A DNA stretch of 64,000 bases from Paramacrobiotus metropolitanus (Eukaryota > Tardigrada > Eutardigrada > Parachela > Macrobiotidae), in assembly GCF_019649055.1 (NCBI RefSeq), contig NW_026570453.1:46907-110906 (forward strand), in the 5' to 3' direction. The notes under the pieces are model-generated. The model was given only the letters and a program-made list of their open reading frames with translations, did no database searches and was not told the origin of the DNA. Of the stretch, positions 1-12,369 are shown one piece after another (position 1 is the stretch's first letter; each line of letters starts with the position of its first letter). Made by a program: the position numbers and the translations under genes.

Positions 1-382
1 CAATAAGTCGGCCTGTGTCAGAGTAACCGCTCGATGTGTGGCGTTCGATGTGTGTCGGCGTTGGCGCAGTGTACCGATTACACCTTTTCCATTAAGGTCG
101 GACGAATAAAAATACAAAGATCACATTTAAGCGAAATGGCCCGGAACGAGGTGTCAAAAATGGCATACATACACTAAAACTTTCGCGCACTCCGAATCAT
201 GTTTTTGTAATACTTTATATCATTCTAAAGCTAAATGATATGTATACATTGCTCTGAAAAGCGCTTACGCGCGCAACATTCAGAAGACCATCGGAAGCCC
301 CGACCAGCCAGCATCCCGACATCCGCTGGTGACGGTTACACGAAGCACAGCCGCGTTGGTTGCAACCACTGCTGCCAAATTG
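1..382. other. Intergenic, nothing recognised
   Basis: No convincing coding region, RNA gene or repeat structure is visible. Open frames here are short and without family features. Confidence 0.5.
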
Positions 383-465
383 GCCCGCGTCCGATCACTT
401 CGGCCGCGTTACATTTCGGCCGCACAAGTTCACTTCGGCCAACATTCATTTCGGCCGTGGCTAAG
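383..465 (+). repeat. Half of a TTCGGCC phrase-repeat foldback element
   Basis: The block is made of variants of the phrases GATCACTTCGGCCG and TTCATTTCGGCCG, each about 15-20 bases. The first 35 bases match, in inverse orientation, the right end of the complete element at 60712-61432. No CCTAAGAAA core or opposite arm follows, so this is a truncated copy. Confidence 0.6.
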
Positions 466-1192
466 TTTTTCATGGTCAAAACCCCGCCAAAACTTTTTCC
501 GTACGTACGCGACCACCGCAACAAAATGCACATATGCAAAGTAGTGTTTGTTGCGAAATGCGGTTTGAATGGTTATGTTCAGTAATGCCGGTGACAGTTC
601 CTAAAACGCTACTGATCGACCCAAAAAGCAGCTTTGTCCTGTAAAGGATCGCCATGTCACTAATCTAGCCACGGGGTTACCATTTCGGGGCGAGGAAAAA
701 ATTCCATGGGTATATGTTTGCCACAAGATGTAAGTTTTTTTGGGTTACTTCGTTTTGTGTGGTTTGTTCAATGCCTGGTGACCGAAGTGGGTGTCTTCGA
801 CCAACAGGCTTTCGGGCCGAAGTCCTACGTTCGCAACATCCAATTTAAATAATATAGACTATGAAAATATGTTAAGCCAAAACATTCATTATGGGCTAAC
901 CATTCGGCTAATGGTAACAAAAACAGTCCCCTGCGACTGCCAAAACGGTTCCAGGAAAGTTTTTGCAGTGCTCCCCAACCAACTTTACTAAAAACGTTGA
1001 CCTTTTGATCAAGCTGGTCACGGAAAAGACTTCAAGGGAAGCTGATTCTTGAGTAAATCGGTGACTTTAGAAAACTGCCAGTAGCATCATCAATTCCAAA
1101 AACTTGCACTATATTCGGTGACACGTATGCCGTTAATAGATGCATGTTTTGTACTCGAGAATACCTTTTGTACTCAAGAATATTCTTTAAAA
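466..1192. other. Intergenic, nothing recognised
   Basis: No supported gene. The 3' flank of the minus-strand F-box gene lies at its right edge. Confidence 0.4.
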
Positions 1193-1198
1193 TTTATT
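1193..1198 (-). promoter_or_regulatory. Poly(A) signal of the first F-box gene
   Basis: A minus-strand AATAAA lies about 65 bases beyond the TAA stop at 1265-1263, a normal distance for a metazoan cleavage signal. Confidence 0.4.
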
Positions 1199-1262
1199 AA
1201 TAATTAGTACGGATCCAATGTGCAGTCTGGCTACATTTGACTAGTTCTTTTATACCAGCTTT

Positions 1263-4200
1263 TTACTTTTGCAGCTGACCGCCGGTTTGTCCTGCCCACA
1301 GTGCTAAACTGTGCGCGACTAAGTTCTTTCGTGGCAATCTTTCCAACGCTGCAAAAGAAAAGGTCTTCAAATTCTGTGGTGGCGGCACTCTCCATCTGAA
1401 AATTAATAAACAACACTGTTAATGATGGCACCGGTCTGTGTGACACCTCAATTGCCAATTAGATCAGTTTTCAGCAGAGCAAAGGGGATGTTGGAATATG
1501 GATTAGAAGTGATTTACTAGCACAGTTAGACAGCCTAAAATAACTTACTGCTTAAAACATGATAGAAATGTTTTCCAGTATGTTCCCTTCCATAATCGTG
1601 ACCTCTTGGACAGAAGGGAGATACACGACAGTATCTCAGTGTACCTCGCTTGTTGTACTGGCTTGGCCAAATCATTGAGGCGATCGAAAAATTCTAGCTG
1701 AAGGTCTTGGGAAGATCCAGCGGTAAACGAATATATGAAGTCGAAGCTGTTTACTAAGCCAGGCCAATTGTGGAAACCACATTGTTTCAAGGCAACAGAA
1801 CGGCAGATGCAATGCAAAGGATGCACAGACAACGTAACATCGAAAGCAAACAAGTTTCTTGTACCGGCGGATTCGTTGTTAGCAATCACTAGCCAGTCTA
1901 ATTTGATAGACATGTAAGAAAGAATTATCGCTACCGGTTCCATGAAATCCTGCCAAAGTCCCGTTAGATAAACAACTGAGGTCCTCTTAGTCACGAACAT
2001 TTGAATACGATAGGCTAAATCGTGGGCGGATTCCCATCGATAGTAACGATGCGGTATCATAGTATCAAACAGCACGAATGGGGACTGCATGGTTATTTTC
2101 CAGTTTGTAGAAACTCTACGGCCACAACAAAAGCAACGGTTGCAGAAATTAGCTAGGATTTTTGGGGAAAATAGCTAACCTTTGAAATAATGTCCGGTCG
2201 TAGATGTCCAGATAAGAAAATATGACAGCCAGTATCTCGAAGGATATGCTTCCGATGGCCAGCACTGGAGGTTCACGACAATCAGCGCTCTCATTTAAGG
2301 ACAGATGGCGACTAACTAGATGCTTGTGTGGAACTACGCGCAGAGTGCATATTGTGCCGCTTTTACCTATAGTACACCACAGATCCAAGGACATCAAAAT
2401 ATGATTTCAAAATCGAACCAATACTTCAGTTCTGCTGCCTAAGACATCAATAATCCAACTAAAACAGTAAAGAATGTTATGCAATGATTAGAAATTCCGT
2501 ATCCTTCTCAAATCTCGAATATTTTCGATCACCCGTTCTCCACACAATTCCTTATTTTAGTTCCATACTTTAAGAGCTGGCATTTCAAGGCGTTCACTAA
2601 GGCCAGTTGTCCATGGCTGTTATGAAAATCTCACTAAGCGATACCGCTCAGTGCTGGCTAATTACGACAAGGGAAACTTTTTTCGCACTTACGGTAGATC
2701 CCTACCTGCTCTTATAAGCTGCCAAGGGTCAAAATTGTTTATCTTTAATACGTGTCTTTATGACGATGAGCCGATAACAATTTAATAAATAATCATTATT
2801 CCTTGACTATTCTCTTTGCTTATGAAGAGACAAATATTCGGTACATAATATACGGTATACCAAGATTTGGGAGTTCGTTATTCATCCAGTTGCGCCCGGC
2901 TCAAGAAGGTATCTGGCTGTTTGCATTGCGTCTCCGCAGAAATTATAGAAAGAAATCGCTATACCGTACATCAACGTTCCTGCGATTTCTATAGACACCA
3001 TGTTTGCTCCTCGTATTAATGTAACACCAGCCTCCCTTTTTATTTGTTAATATTTGCACCAAACAACAGCAAGCTTCCAGTCATTTTGTCAAAGGAATCT
3101 ATTTGACGATTTTTGTCAGTCATTCTGAGCTAATGGATGCCAAGCAAACGGATTCCATGACCCGGCTGACCGCTCGGAAAATTGATGGTGAATCGAAAAA
3201 TACAGGATAGTTGCCCCTTGCTTGGGTAGCGCGTGAAAGTATTTAGTGCACTGACTGAACGTGTGTTGTTTCAGCATAAGTACCCTATCGAACTGAGGTT
3301 ATCTTCAAAATAATTCTCGCGGTAATCAGCAGAACAAGCTTTACTGCCTTATCCTAATTATTTCAGTATAATCAGAAGTCAGAACCAAAACAATTTCACG
3401 TGTTGTTGTTTGAACGAATCAATTAATTTGAAACTAAATCGGTTCGGCTTTTTTCGTTTTACCTCTTCTGCGGAAAAGCAGCCCAGGGTCGAGTAGAAAT
3501 GATTGTGCTGTGAAATTCAACGTGGGAAGAAAACGTGCTACCCAAAATAACTTCTCAAAGGCGTCAGCACTCGTGAGTTGTTCGATGCGCCACTGTGCCC
3601 TCCTATTCATTGGACCACGACTCAGCAATTCCATGTTGCCGTTGATAATGGCTATCATAAGGGTTCCGGTATCTTCCAGCCAGTACACACGAAATTTCCG
3701 AGACTGCAAACATTTTTGCATTGTCGTGGCGACCAGCGGCGCTAGCCGCACGGTCGTTTTGCGGAACGTCTGCTGTGTCACGTTTGCCACTGGGCGTACC
3801 AATCTGCGGTAGCGGTAACGCTGCTGCACACCAGACCGTTTGTCTTCGCCGATAAGAAATTCGGCGCTGCCCACACCGTCGACGCTGACTCGAATACGCC
3901 GCAGCCACCATGAACGGTTATCCCCACCTGTACACATATGCAGCTGCAACCCGCGTGCCGGTAGCCAAACGGCTGGCTGATCGGCTCCCAGGCTGATCAG
4001 TGCCTCGCTTGGGCGCCCGGTCATCCAGCAACCGATGCTCCGCACAGCGTTCAAACAGAATCCTCCCGACTGCACAATCAGACGGTCGAACGGGATCCAT
4101 GTGCCGCTTGCTTCCCAGAAATTGGTCTTTACAAGCAAATACCCGCCCTTCATATCGAAGACATATCCGCGGATCAGAATTCCTCTGTCGCTGATTATAT

Positions 4201-4303
4201 CAACCAAGAACTCGTCATATTTCCCTTTAAAGAATGCTCCAATGCACAGATGCGGTGTAGGCATAAAATTCGGTGTCAGAAGAGGGCACGAGAACGTAGA
4301 CAT
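1263..4303 (-). CDS. Divergent F-box family protein, 4 exons, 575 aa, apparently intact
   Basis: Proposed exons are 4303-3463, 2366-2180, 2115-1549 and 1395-1263; all introns are GT-AG and the phases (1, 2, 2) join into one 575-codon frame. The N-terminal 280 residues contain an aromatic-rich module (GYVFDMKGGYLLV, later GTWIPFDRLI) that aligns with the Tudor/Agenet-like region of the other copies. The F-box is about residues 320-360 (SFEILAVIFSYLDIYDRTL, then RVSTNW across the 64-base intron). The last exon reads NLKTFSFAALERLPRKNLV, matching the GLKDLQLEKLSRIALHFL motif of the paralogues. The last exon is only in frame when spliced; the overlapping open frame from 1458 is a shadow. An F-box would bind Skp1 in an SCF ubiquitin ligase; the substrate is unknown. 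It is the most diverged member here and has an extra intron inside the F-box. The 1.1-kb first intron is the least certain join. Confidence 0.6.
2367..3462 (-). other. Intron 1 of the divergent F-box gene
   Basis: The donor GTAAAA at 3462 and the acceptor TATAG ending at 2367 give matching phase 1. Nothing else is recognisable inside. If transcript data show no joining, the 5' exon would be a separate gene ending at 3434. Confidence 0.45.
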
Positions 4304-5629
4304 GGTGTAAACAACATACCTAGGAGGCTTTGTAATAACTCTTCCGTTTGCAATGATTCTGAGCAGTTAATGGTATTTTCTCCATCAATGAATAAATAAT
4401 CATCTGCGTCGTTCTCTGGCACATTTGATGTGATAGTTTGAAGCTAACAAAAAAAAGGTTCTGGTTGAGTGCAGTATGATAAGATGCTTTTTGTTGGATT
4501 GAAAGTGAAAAGCCTGCGAAAATGCTAATAATTTCCCTGAACACTGAGTGCCAGAGGCAAGCTGCACTGTACTATCATTCCGGCTTGCAGTATCGTAGCG
4601 GCACAGTCTGCTTAGCCGAGGATGGGATGCCGTTAAATGTAGTACGAAGTTAATTTCGATCGATACTTAATGCGGAAGTTGGCGCAAACACGCTGCTGTA
4701 AAGCGCCGCTACGCGCTTACAGCGATGCAGTCGCTCTTGCAGCTGCAACTGTGTTGTTGGTCTGCGCCCTGCAGTTTTTTTGAATATTACATCGGTCTGC
4801 GATTAAAGTTTGGTTTAGAAAAAAAAACCCAGCATATTGCTAATTTTAATTTTTTTTGCTAATTTTAATTTTCCCCCCAGTTTACAAGAATGCGTTGTGT
4901 GCAAGCTGGTAAATCGTCAATAAGCAAAACAAACTTTCGCCTGTTTGCTATGATTTTGCTCTCCATTTTTGTTTAGCGTTTTTAGTGCCCATGTGCAAAC
5001 TACAGATGCTGTCAATCTAATTATGCAGATTTGTCATATAATATCTGCTAAGTATTCGTGGAACGAAATTCTCGTGTACTAGATATGAACACTTTTATCG
5101 GAATACAGTATGTGTAACAGCGGGATCTCACTGACCGACAGTCAATTCTACCCAGTTAACCATACCGTTCTGTGTACATCGTAGTCCGTAGAGTCTATGC
5201 ATTGTACAGACCCAGATTCTTTGGATGGGCGTTGATTTCATACTCATGCATCCCATTAGCACCACATGCTTTCATCATCGCTGGATTACTGATTTTCTGC
5301 AACCGTAGACATTCAGTGCCCATATTCCTTGCTTGGACACAACGATATTAAAGTCACAGTTGGTTCACACTTCACAGCGATCGATATTTTCGATACTACT
5401 GTATAATAGTAAAATATTGTGCCGATGAATAACCGCCAGCAAAGAATTATACTGTAACTACACCCTACAGATAGGAAAATAAACCGACTGTGCATTGGCG
5501 GACCTGAGCGCAGCATTTGCCCTTGCGGGGATCAAAATTGAAAATGCAGTACTTCCCTTGTATTTTCAAGAAGCCTTAAAAATTACCCTTGTTTGCAGTT
5601 ATACATATACTGTAGTAAGCTTACATACA
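4304..5629. other. Intergenic, nothing recognised
   Basis: AT-rich, with a short local duplication of GCTAATTTTAATTTT near 4838-4872. No gene, tRNA or element is supported. Confidence 0.4.
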
Positions 5630-6236
5630 TAGATTTTTGTTCATGCAAAAATACTAGATGAAAGATTACTGTTAAAGTTAGTAGAAATGGGAATAAAAAG
5701 TGAAACCTAAAGAAACGAGTCAGAGTTGAGTTGTTTACTGAAAAACCCCCCCATACCCATTCTACTAAAAGTATTACTATATATGGAACTGCTGATAAAA
5801 GGTTAGTAATAACTGAAGCTCCTCAGTATGATATTTGGCCTCAAGGAAGAACGTAACCTAAGAATCCTGTTAGTATAGACAATAAAAAAATTCCCATGAT
5901 TCAAGTTATTGTTAATATAAATGAATGGAAATATAGTCCGCGTCCGATATGTAAAAATATAACAAAAAAGAATAGGGAGGCTCCATTAGCGTGAATAAGA
6001 CGAATAAACCATCCGTAATTTACATCTCGTATAATATGGTCAATACATGGAAAGGCTAAGGAGATGTCAGAAGAATAATGTATAGCTAAGAAAACACCTC
6101 TTAAGATTTGAATGGTTAAACAAGTTCCAAGTATTGAACCAAAGTTTCAGAAATGTGTAATATTAGAGGGAGCTGGTAAGTCAATTAAAGAAGCATTTAA
6201 AGTTTTTAGAATTGGTGTGGTTTTTAATTTTCTCAT
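5630..6236 (-). pseudogene. Nuclear mitochondrial insert: cytochrome b, first ~200 codons
   Basis: Read on the minus strand with the invertebrate mitochondrial code from ATG at 6236, this gives the N-terminal half of cytochrome b. Diagnostic stretches are [43 protein letters not shown] and TLTRFF-FHF, ending at FLHE near 5640, the expected position (~residue 200). Five or so TGA codons fall at conserved Trp positions, and AGA/AGG at positions that are Ser or similar in relatives, so the nuclear code cannot read it. No frameshift is visible, so the insertion is recent. Cytochrome b is the haem-bearing core of respiratory complex III, but this truncated copy should be non-functional. A chimeric assembly join is the alternative. 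Confidence 0.9.
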
Positions 6237-7782
6237 TAGTTTAGTTCTTGCTTTAATGGGGTTTTTATCTTTCTTCTAATTTTGTGTATCTTCAGTTTTT
6301 TTTGTGTATAAATGTGCCTAGTACACGTTATTTGTACAAGACGGTAGGGTTTCAGTTTGTATGAGCTCGCACGTTGGAGAAATGACGGGTTTTCGTTTAA
6401 CCCCGTTTCATGGTTCGGGCATATAGAAACCATTTCTGAAGTTTTAAAGACGTTGCAAAGTTTTGATTCTTTATGACGACACTTCCATAAAAAGATGTGT
6501 ACGAAGAACAATTGAAAAAGATAATGGCTGCTGGTGCATGACGGTAATTAATCGACTAACCATAAGCTGCGCTCCGGTCTGACTATGCACGCCATAGTGC
6601 ATTTTCCTAGGAAAATGCACCGATTGGTTCATTGGCAGACCGGAGCGCACCTTTTGCTTTCTCGGGTGGCTTAGCAGCGCGCCTCAGTTTTGGCTTGTTA
6701 TATAAGTTTTTGCTTTTTTGTTTGCTTAAAAAATAAGGTGTAGAACAAAACGGAGTGCATTTGTGAATCGCTTTAAACAGCAGGCTGCCTTTTATAGTAT
6801 TTTTGAAATTTCTGAGATACGACACATAAAAATGGTAACTACGGTAAATGGACGGAAACCAAACAGCCGCAGCTTTTGTTGCACAACAAAAGCTAGCCGG
6901 GCCTAATTTTTCAAATGCATGCATGCAAAACGGTTTTTAAATCCCTGTAATATTACGCATTTTTATCAGCAAAATGTTATAAACGATATTAGAAATTAAG
7001 TACTTCTTACGCGGGAAAGTCCGACAAATCCGGGCACACAAAATGGCTACCCAGAAACGGCAAATATCGTTCTGATAGAAATACGTTCCATTGTTTGTGT
7101 AGCCGTCAAAAGAGTTTGTGCATTTTATCGTGCATTTTTCGCGAGTAATTACGGCCGTTTTACATTTGATCACACGCGATCATTTCGGTTAATCTTCATT
7201 TCGACTGGTGCTCATTTCGGCTAGCTTTCAATTCAGCGACTGCTCATTTATGTGACAAATGTTCTTAGTTTTTTTTTCTGGTGTTTTCTGATGTTTCTAC
7301 GCTTGTCTACGCTTTATTTTTGCATAAATTTTCTTCGAAAAAGCTTCGGTCTCCGCCGCAAACTTCGGTCGAAATCAGCACAGTCTAAATGTTAGCGGCC
7401 AAATAGTAATTGGAAAGGTGCCGAATTAAATAGCACGTACATACCGTAATTACCGAATTCGTGGCACTTCTTTGATTAGATCACCCCCTTAAAACACACC
7501 TACAGTCCTGTCAAGGGCGTTCGAACTGCTTCCCACCCAGTGCCACAGGTTCGATGATTAAGGCATTCGCTACACGCCAGTACACTGCGCTGATTTCCGT
7601 AAATTCTGATTTGCGGACATGGCGCTAGCCGTGGATAGTTTCAGTTTCTGAGCACGGATTCAAATAAGGCACCCGTGCGGTAGTCCATGGCACCGCTGCT
7701 AAATAAGACTTTCATTTTCAAAAACTGGTTGGTTAATTTTCATTCATTCTCGAGTGGCCACGACCAATGCGCCTGTCCCAAT
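6237..7782. other. Intergenic with small palindromes
   Basis: Position 6597-6620 is a perfect 24-base palindrome centred on CCTAGG. Position 7165-7250 holds degenerate TCATTTCGGC phrases like those of the foldback family. No supported gene. Confidence 0.4.
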
Positions 7783-7933
7783 GTACAAGCTTGTCCGGTA
7801 ATTTCTTACGTAAAGGTACAAACAGCACATATTTAGCGCTGAGTTTGCCCAATGGCAATTGCCACTACACTACGTCGTAAATTTGTGTATTTCGCTGTAT
7901 TGATTCGTAAGAAATTACCGGACAAGCTTGTAC
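7783..7933. repeat. 28-bp perfect inverted repeat, 95-bp spacer
   Basis: Positions 7783-7810 and 7906-7933 are exact reverse complements. It may be the end of a small inverted-repeat element; no transposase is present. Confidence 0.7.
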
Positions 7934-8274
7934 CTGTTTTAGTACATGTCCCAGTGTGGTTAGTTAAGGAAGGCGTTGAGTGTTTCATATTGGTCTTAGT
8001 TCTCCCCGAGCTGTGGATTACACATTTTTTGAGTTACGCTACAACAGCTACTGTGAGTCAATGGGGCTTTGTTTTCTGTATTATTGTAGCCGCGTAACGA
8101 AAAGGCACTACAATCAAGTCACACCGCTGCGTGCTTCCTTTTTTCCTTCGCTCACGTTAAGCTTGGCTATCCCAAACTCCTACAAGTATGGTTATCATCC
8201 CACCAGGTTTTGGAGACGGAATGTAATGGAACTGTGAACAAACAGGAACTTGTAGGCTACAAGTTCATCCATAT

Positions 8275-8328
8275 ACTTCGAATACTGCCTTATATGGGCT
8301 CCCCTTATATTACTCTCCCTCAGGGGCT
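8275..8328 (-). repeat. Repeat segment, inverse copy of 15113-15165
   Basis: About 50 bases containing CTTCGAATACTGCC match the reverse complement of 15113-15165 almost exactly. After the foldback insertion the match resumes at about 8943 (CTATCTGGGCTCCC against 15098-15112). The two copies flank the gypsy element in opposite orientation. Confidence 0.7.
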
Positions 8329-8933
8329 CCACGAGACCCCTGACGACCTCGGGACATTTTTTTAGAGCAAATCTGACCTCGGGATAATTTTCAGCGCATT
8401 TTTCTGATATAAAACCATTTCTCAAAATTTTTTCGGAAGAAAAAATTTCTGACTACCAGGGCCCACGCCCCTCAAATACCTTGGGCGGTTGCAATGGCGG
8501 CACAAAAACATCTTTTATTTTGGCCTTTTGAACACTTTTTCTAGGTAAATCGATATCGCTGATTCTGAATATGTTGTCAGAAAAATTGTTTTAGTTATAC
8601 GAAGAAGAATTTTAAGTTTTAAAATTTTTTGGATTGATTTCATAAAATTTTGTTTTATCGAAAAAATATTATTTTCTTCAGAATTAAACCATTTTCTGAT
8701 AGCATATTCAGAATCAGCGATATCGATTTAAATAGAAAAAGTGTTCAGAAGGCCAAAATAAAAAGATATTTTTGTGGCGCCATTGCACTTCCAAGGTATT
8801 TGAGGGCGTGTAACTGGTAGTCGAAATTTTTTCTTCGAAAAAAATTTTGAAAATGGTTTCTATATCAGAAAAATGCGCTGAAAATTATCCGGTCAGACTC
8901 TAAAAAATGTCCGAGTCGTCAGGGGTCTCGTGG
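8329..8933. mobile_element. Foldback element with ~300-bp arms
   Basis: The left arm starts CCACGAGACCCCT and the right arm ends AGGGGTCTCGTGG. The arms stay alignable almost to the middle (for example CGATATCGCTGATTCTGAAT against its complement near 8718), so the whole 605 bp is a near-complete hairpin. There is no coding capacity, so it is non-autonomous. It has split a repeat segment whose uninterrupted copy lies at 15095-15165. Confidence 0.8.
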
Positions 8934-9195
8934 AATTCTCTACCTATCTGGGCTCCCGGCTAGTTAGCAATACCCGTCAAATTAAATTTATCGGATTTAT
9001 AGCAGAACCCTTTTCTACTTCTTTCAACCAGATTTACCAGTGAGCATCTTCACGGTCCATTTAACAAAGTTAAAAAAATTTTAGAAAGATTTTGAATCTG
9101 TCGTCCATGCAACCTGAGCACTTTGACACAACCTAAATGCTACAAAAGTACTGGCAAAATAAGCATTTTAAATAAATCAAAATTTTCAGTGAGTC

Positions 9196-9199
9196 ATAA
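9196..9199. repeat. Target site duplication ATAA, left
   Basis: ATAA directly before the left LTR equals ATAA directly after the right LTR (15028-15031). A 4-bp duplication is typical of Ty3/gypsy integration. Confidence 0.8.
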
Positions 9200-9454
9200 T
9201 GATATATGATGTATGTTACTACATACTCATAACGCAAAAACCGATTCCTAATGAGACTTTACTTCCAAGATGTTCCTAACTCGAATGAATCGTCGTGGTT
9301 TTGCAAGAACATACAAGCTATGAAATATGCATAAGAAATCATCATTGCAAAGATATCAGTTCAAACGTGACATAAACAACAAACTGTTGCATAACCGGCT
9401 ACATCACTCACAAGAGTATCGGTAGCACTACAGGTGATTACTCATCACACAGCA
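9200..9454 (-). repeat. 3' LTR of the gypsy element
   Basis: 255 bp, TG...CA ends, nearly identical to 14773-15027. Confidence 0.93.
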
Positions 9455-9567
9455 CCCGTATCTTAAGAACTTTGGTCACCAGACAAAGTGACAACAACAG
9501 GAAACATAGACAGTGAATCAAAATGAGCAAGTACAATAATCACAAATAAGCAAACAATACAAGTATA

Positions 9568-9936
9568 TTAAGGCGATGAACTGCGGATAGCACGGTTCCG
9601 GAGTGTCCGGATAACGGGTCGATGATCATCATCTTCCATTGGCGACGGGGGCTCGTGCGCAGGAGTGGATGGTACAACGGCGTCGCGCTCAATATCGTCC
9701 TTCAGCTCCGGATCCACGGCTTCCATCGGGATGCTCCACTGCGAATCAGAATCGCCATTAAGGTCGGCGTCAGTTAACGGTTGCGTGAATAGTTTCAAAC
9801 GCTTTACGTGTACAGTCAATACACGTTTTCCGCGTTTGTTACGAATGGATTCAATTTCATAATTTAATTTTGACACGCGGTTTACAATTCGGTAAGGACC
9901 AAAATAACACATCCGTATGGGAGGTACACATCCCAA
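9568..9936 (-). pseudogene. Integrase C-terminal part, GPY-type module
   Basis: The segment contains CYFGPYRIVNRVSKLNYEIE, the GPY/F motif found near the end of gypsy integrases, followed by an acidic, proline-rich tail and the natural stop. It joins the catalytic segment out of frame at about 9910, and the stretch normally lying between them is missing. Confidence 0.8.
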
Positions 9937-10271
9937 TCTTTCTGGTTATCGCTTACGTACAAGCTGAGCATTACAGCTAGTATTTTATTGAACGCTTCTG
10001 TCAACCCGTTGCAAGCCGGGTTGTAGGCAGTAGTGTTTAGATGTCGTACCTGACACATTTCTGTGACACCTTTTACAACTGCTGACAGAAAAGGACCACC
10101 TTGGTCAGATAACATTTTTGCCGGCGCACCATGTCGCAGAATAATTTGTAACACAAGGAAATTCGCAACTGCACCAGCAGTCTGTGCCGGAACTGCTTTT
10201 GTTTCAACATACTTGGTCAAGTAGTCTGTACACACAATTATGTACTTATTACCTTTGGATGTGACAGGCAA
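9882..10271 (-). pseudogene. Integrase catalytic core fragment
   Basis: Motifs of the DDE core are visible: SDQG with the second Asp, and NGLTEAFNKI with the Glu. The first Asp (GIDVLA) lies in the upstream frame near 10275. After DWDVYLPYG the sequence jumps straight to the GPY module, so roughly 80-100 residues are deleted. Integrase inserts the cDNA into the host genome; this one should be inactive. Confidence 0.85.
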
Positions 10272-11323
10272 CGGGCCAAAACATCAATGCCTATCATCTC
10301 AAATGCTGTACCCACCGGGATACTTTCAATTAAACCACCCGGTTTTTCTTTATTCACTTTCCGAAACTGACAGTGTTCACAACCACGTACATACTTACGT
10401 ACATGGTCACGCATGCGCGGCCAGTAGTACCGTGAGCGCAATCTGTTATATGTGCGCCAAAAGCCAAGATGACCGGACGTCATTTCATCGTGGCAAGCAT
10501 GCAAAATTTGACGTCTCAGGTGTGTTGGCACAACCAACAACAACACTTCTTCTCCGTCTACGAGAGCGATTCGGTATAATACATTACCGCGAAGACAATA
10601 ACGTACAGTATCTTTACCGACTGCACCAGCTGTCATCCGTGATACTATACGAGTAATTTGCTCATCTAGCCGCTGCTCTGCGCACATGTCAGCGGAAGCG
10701 GTCATGGCCACTAGCATATCGAAGTCAACATCAGCTGAGTCGGCGGCTTCAACAGGATGCCGCGACAACGCATCAGCATTCTGATGTTTTTTGCCACTAC
10801 GATAGACTATAACAAAGTCGTATTCCTGCAGATATACTGCCCACCGGCTCAACCGGCCGGCCAGCACTCGTCGCGACATTAGCCAACATAAGGCGCAATG
10901 GTCGGTGACGACACGGAAACATTTACCATGCAAATACGGACGCAGTTTTTTAATACACCATACAACAGCAAGACACTCTTGCTCGGTCACTGAATAGCGC
11001 GATTCCGCTGCACTAAAGTTTTTGCTAACATAAGCCAAAACACGTTCACCGACGTCAGTTTTTGATATCAAGCACGCCCCTATGCCTAGAGCGCTCGCAT
11101 CTGTGTGCAGTTCTAACTCAGCTGCCGGGTCGTAATGAGTCAGCACAGGAGAGCTTATCAATGCTGACTGCAGCGCTGCGAAAGCTCGATATTGTTCATC
11201 CGACCAGATAAACTGTTCACTTTTACGTGTGAGACGCACCAGCGGCTCAGCAATGGCAGCAAAATTACGCACAAAGCGACGGAAATAAGAACAAAGACCC
11301 AAGAAAGATTTAACATCAGTCAC
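10238..11323 (-). pseudogene. RNase H domain and integrase zinc-binding domain
   Basis: In order: the RT thumb region (FLGLCSYFRRFVRNFA), RNase H with HTDASALGIGACL, YSVTEQECLAVVW and VVTDHCAL, then the linker HPVE and the HHCC zinc-binding domain (HACHDEM...GHLG, later CEHCQFRK). It is a continuous 361-codon frame, but it is shifted relative to the RT segment (break near 11330-11410) and to the integrase core (near 10250). Confidence 0.9.
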
Positions 11324-11403
11324 ATTTTCTGGTACAGGGTAATTAACAATAGCCTGTAATTTGTCCGGGTCAGGGCTTATGCCGGTTTTGTCAACAATAT
11401 GAC

Positions 11404-12192
11404 CTAAGTACTTTGTATTATTGGATGCAAACTTGACGGCTTGAGCACGACCCCGGCTTCTTCAAGCTTAGTTAACACCGCATCCAGGTGAGCCACATGC
11501 TCGTCGAATGACTTGGAGTAGATCAAGACGTCATCTATGTAAACAATTACAAATTGCCACCTGAATTCTTGTAAAATTTGGTCCATTGACCGCTGAAACG
11601 TAGCACCAGCATTGCACAAACCGAAGGGCATTCTGTTGAAATGGTACAAACCATCTGGTGTGATAAACGCAGTGCGATCTTTACTCGCGTCGGCGACGGG
11701 GATCTGCCAGTATCCCCACGCCATGTCTAAATTAGTGAAATACGCACACCCACCTAAACGATCTAACGCGTCGTCCAACCGTGGCATAGGATACACATCC
11801 TTCTTTGTGATCGCGTTGATGCGCCGATAATCAACACAGAAACGGGTGGAACCATCCTTCTTATACACCAGAACAACAGGGGACGCCCAAGGGCTACAGG
11901 ATGGCGACACAATGCCTTGACGTAACATCTTATCAACTTTGCTGCGGATAACTATGCGTTCCGCCCAGGACCTGCAGTAAGGCGGTTGCGACAACGGCGC
12001 AGCACTACCAGTGTCTATGTGATGAGTGACACCGGTCACTTCACCAACTGGCCGTTCTGCCGTAGGAAATACTTTCCAGTGCTTACGCAAAACTGCACGA
12101 AGTTGCTCGGCTTGTCCCTGTGTCAATTGACTACTAATATTCAACTCGGGCAACGGATGGTCATCAACAGCACGATTGGTCACAAGACACAT
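11404..12192 (-). pseudogene. Reverse transcriptase domain
   Basis: Shows the RT signatures in order: YPMPRLDDALDRLGG, FTNLDMAWGYWQI, FNRMPFGLCNAGATFQR and the catalytic YIDDVLIYSK. The first catalytic Asp is in FTNLDMAWG and the paired ones in YIDD. The frame ends early after LEEAGVVLKP compared with the usual continuation into the thumb, showing a frameshift. Confidence 0.93.
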
Positions 12193-12369
12193 CGGCTTCG
12201 TCGTCGATGGTAACCCGGAGCGGCAGACGCAATTGTTTCGCTCAACGCCAACTTTTGCCGTGTTCGTGAGAAATTAGCACAACTTATGTAACAACAATTG
12301 TTTACAATTTTTATTAAGGAATGCGACGTTCGCAAACCTTTTGTGCGAATAGTTTTGCATTCGGACTAG

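Noticed and set aside
1231-1458. 75-codon minus-strand frame as a separate protein
   Set aside because: The overlapping spliced frame matches the family's last exon; this one does not.
8329-8933. MicroRNA precursor in the long hairpin
   Set aside because: A 300-bp arm with AT-rich tracts and an insertion signature fits a foldback element better than a microRNA gene.
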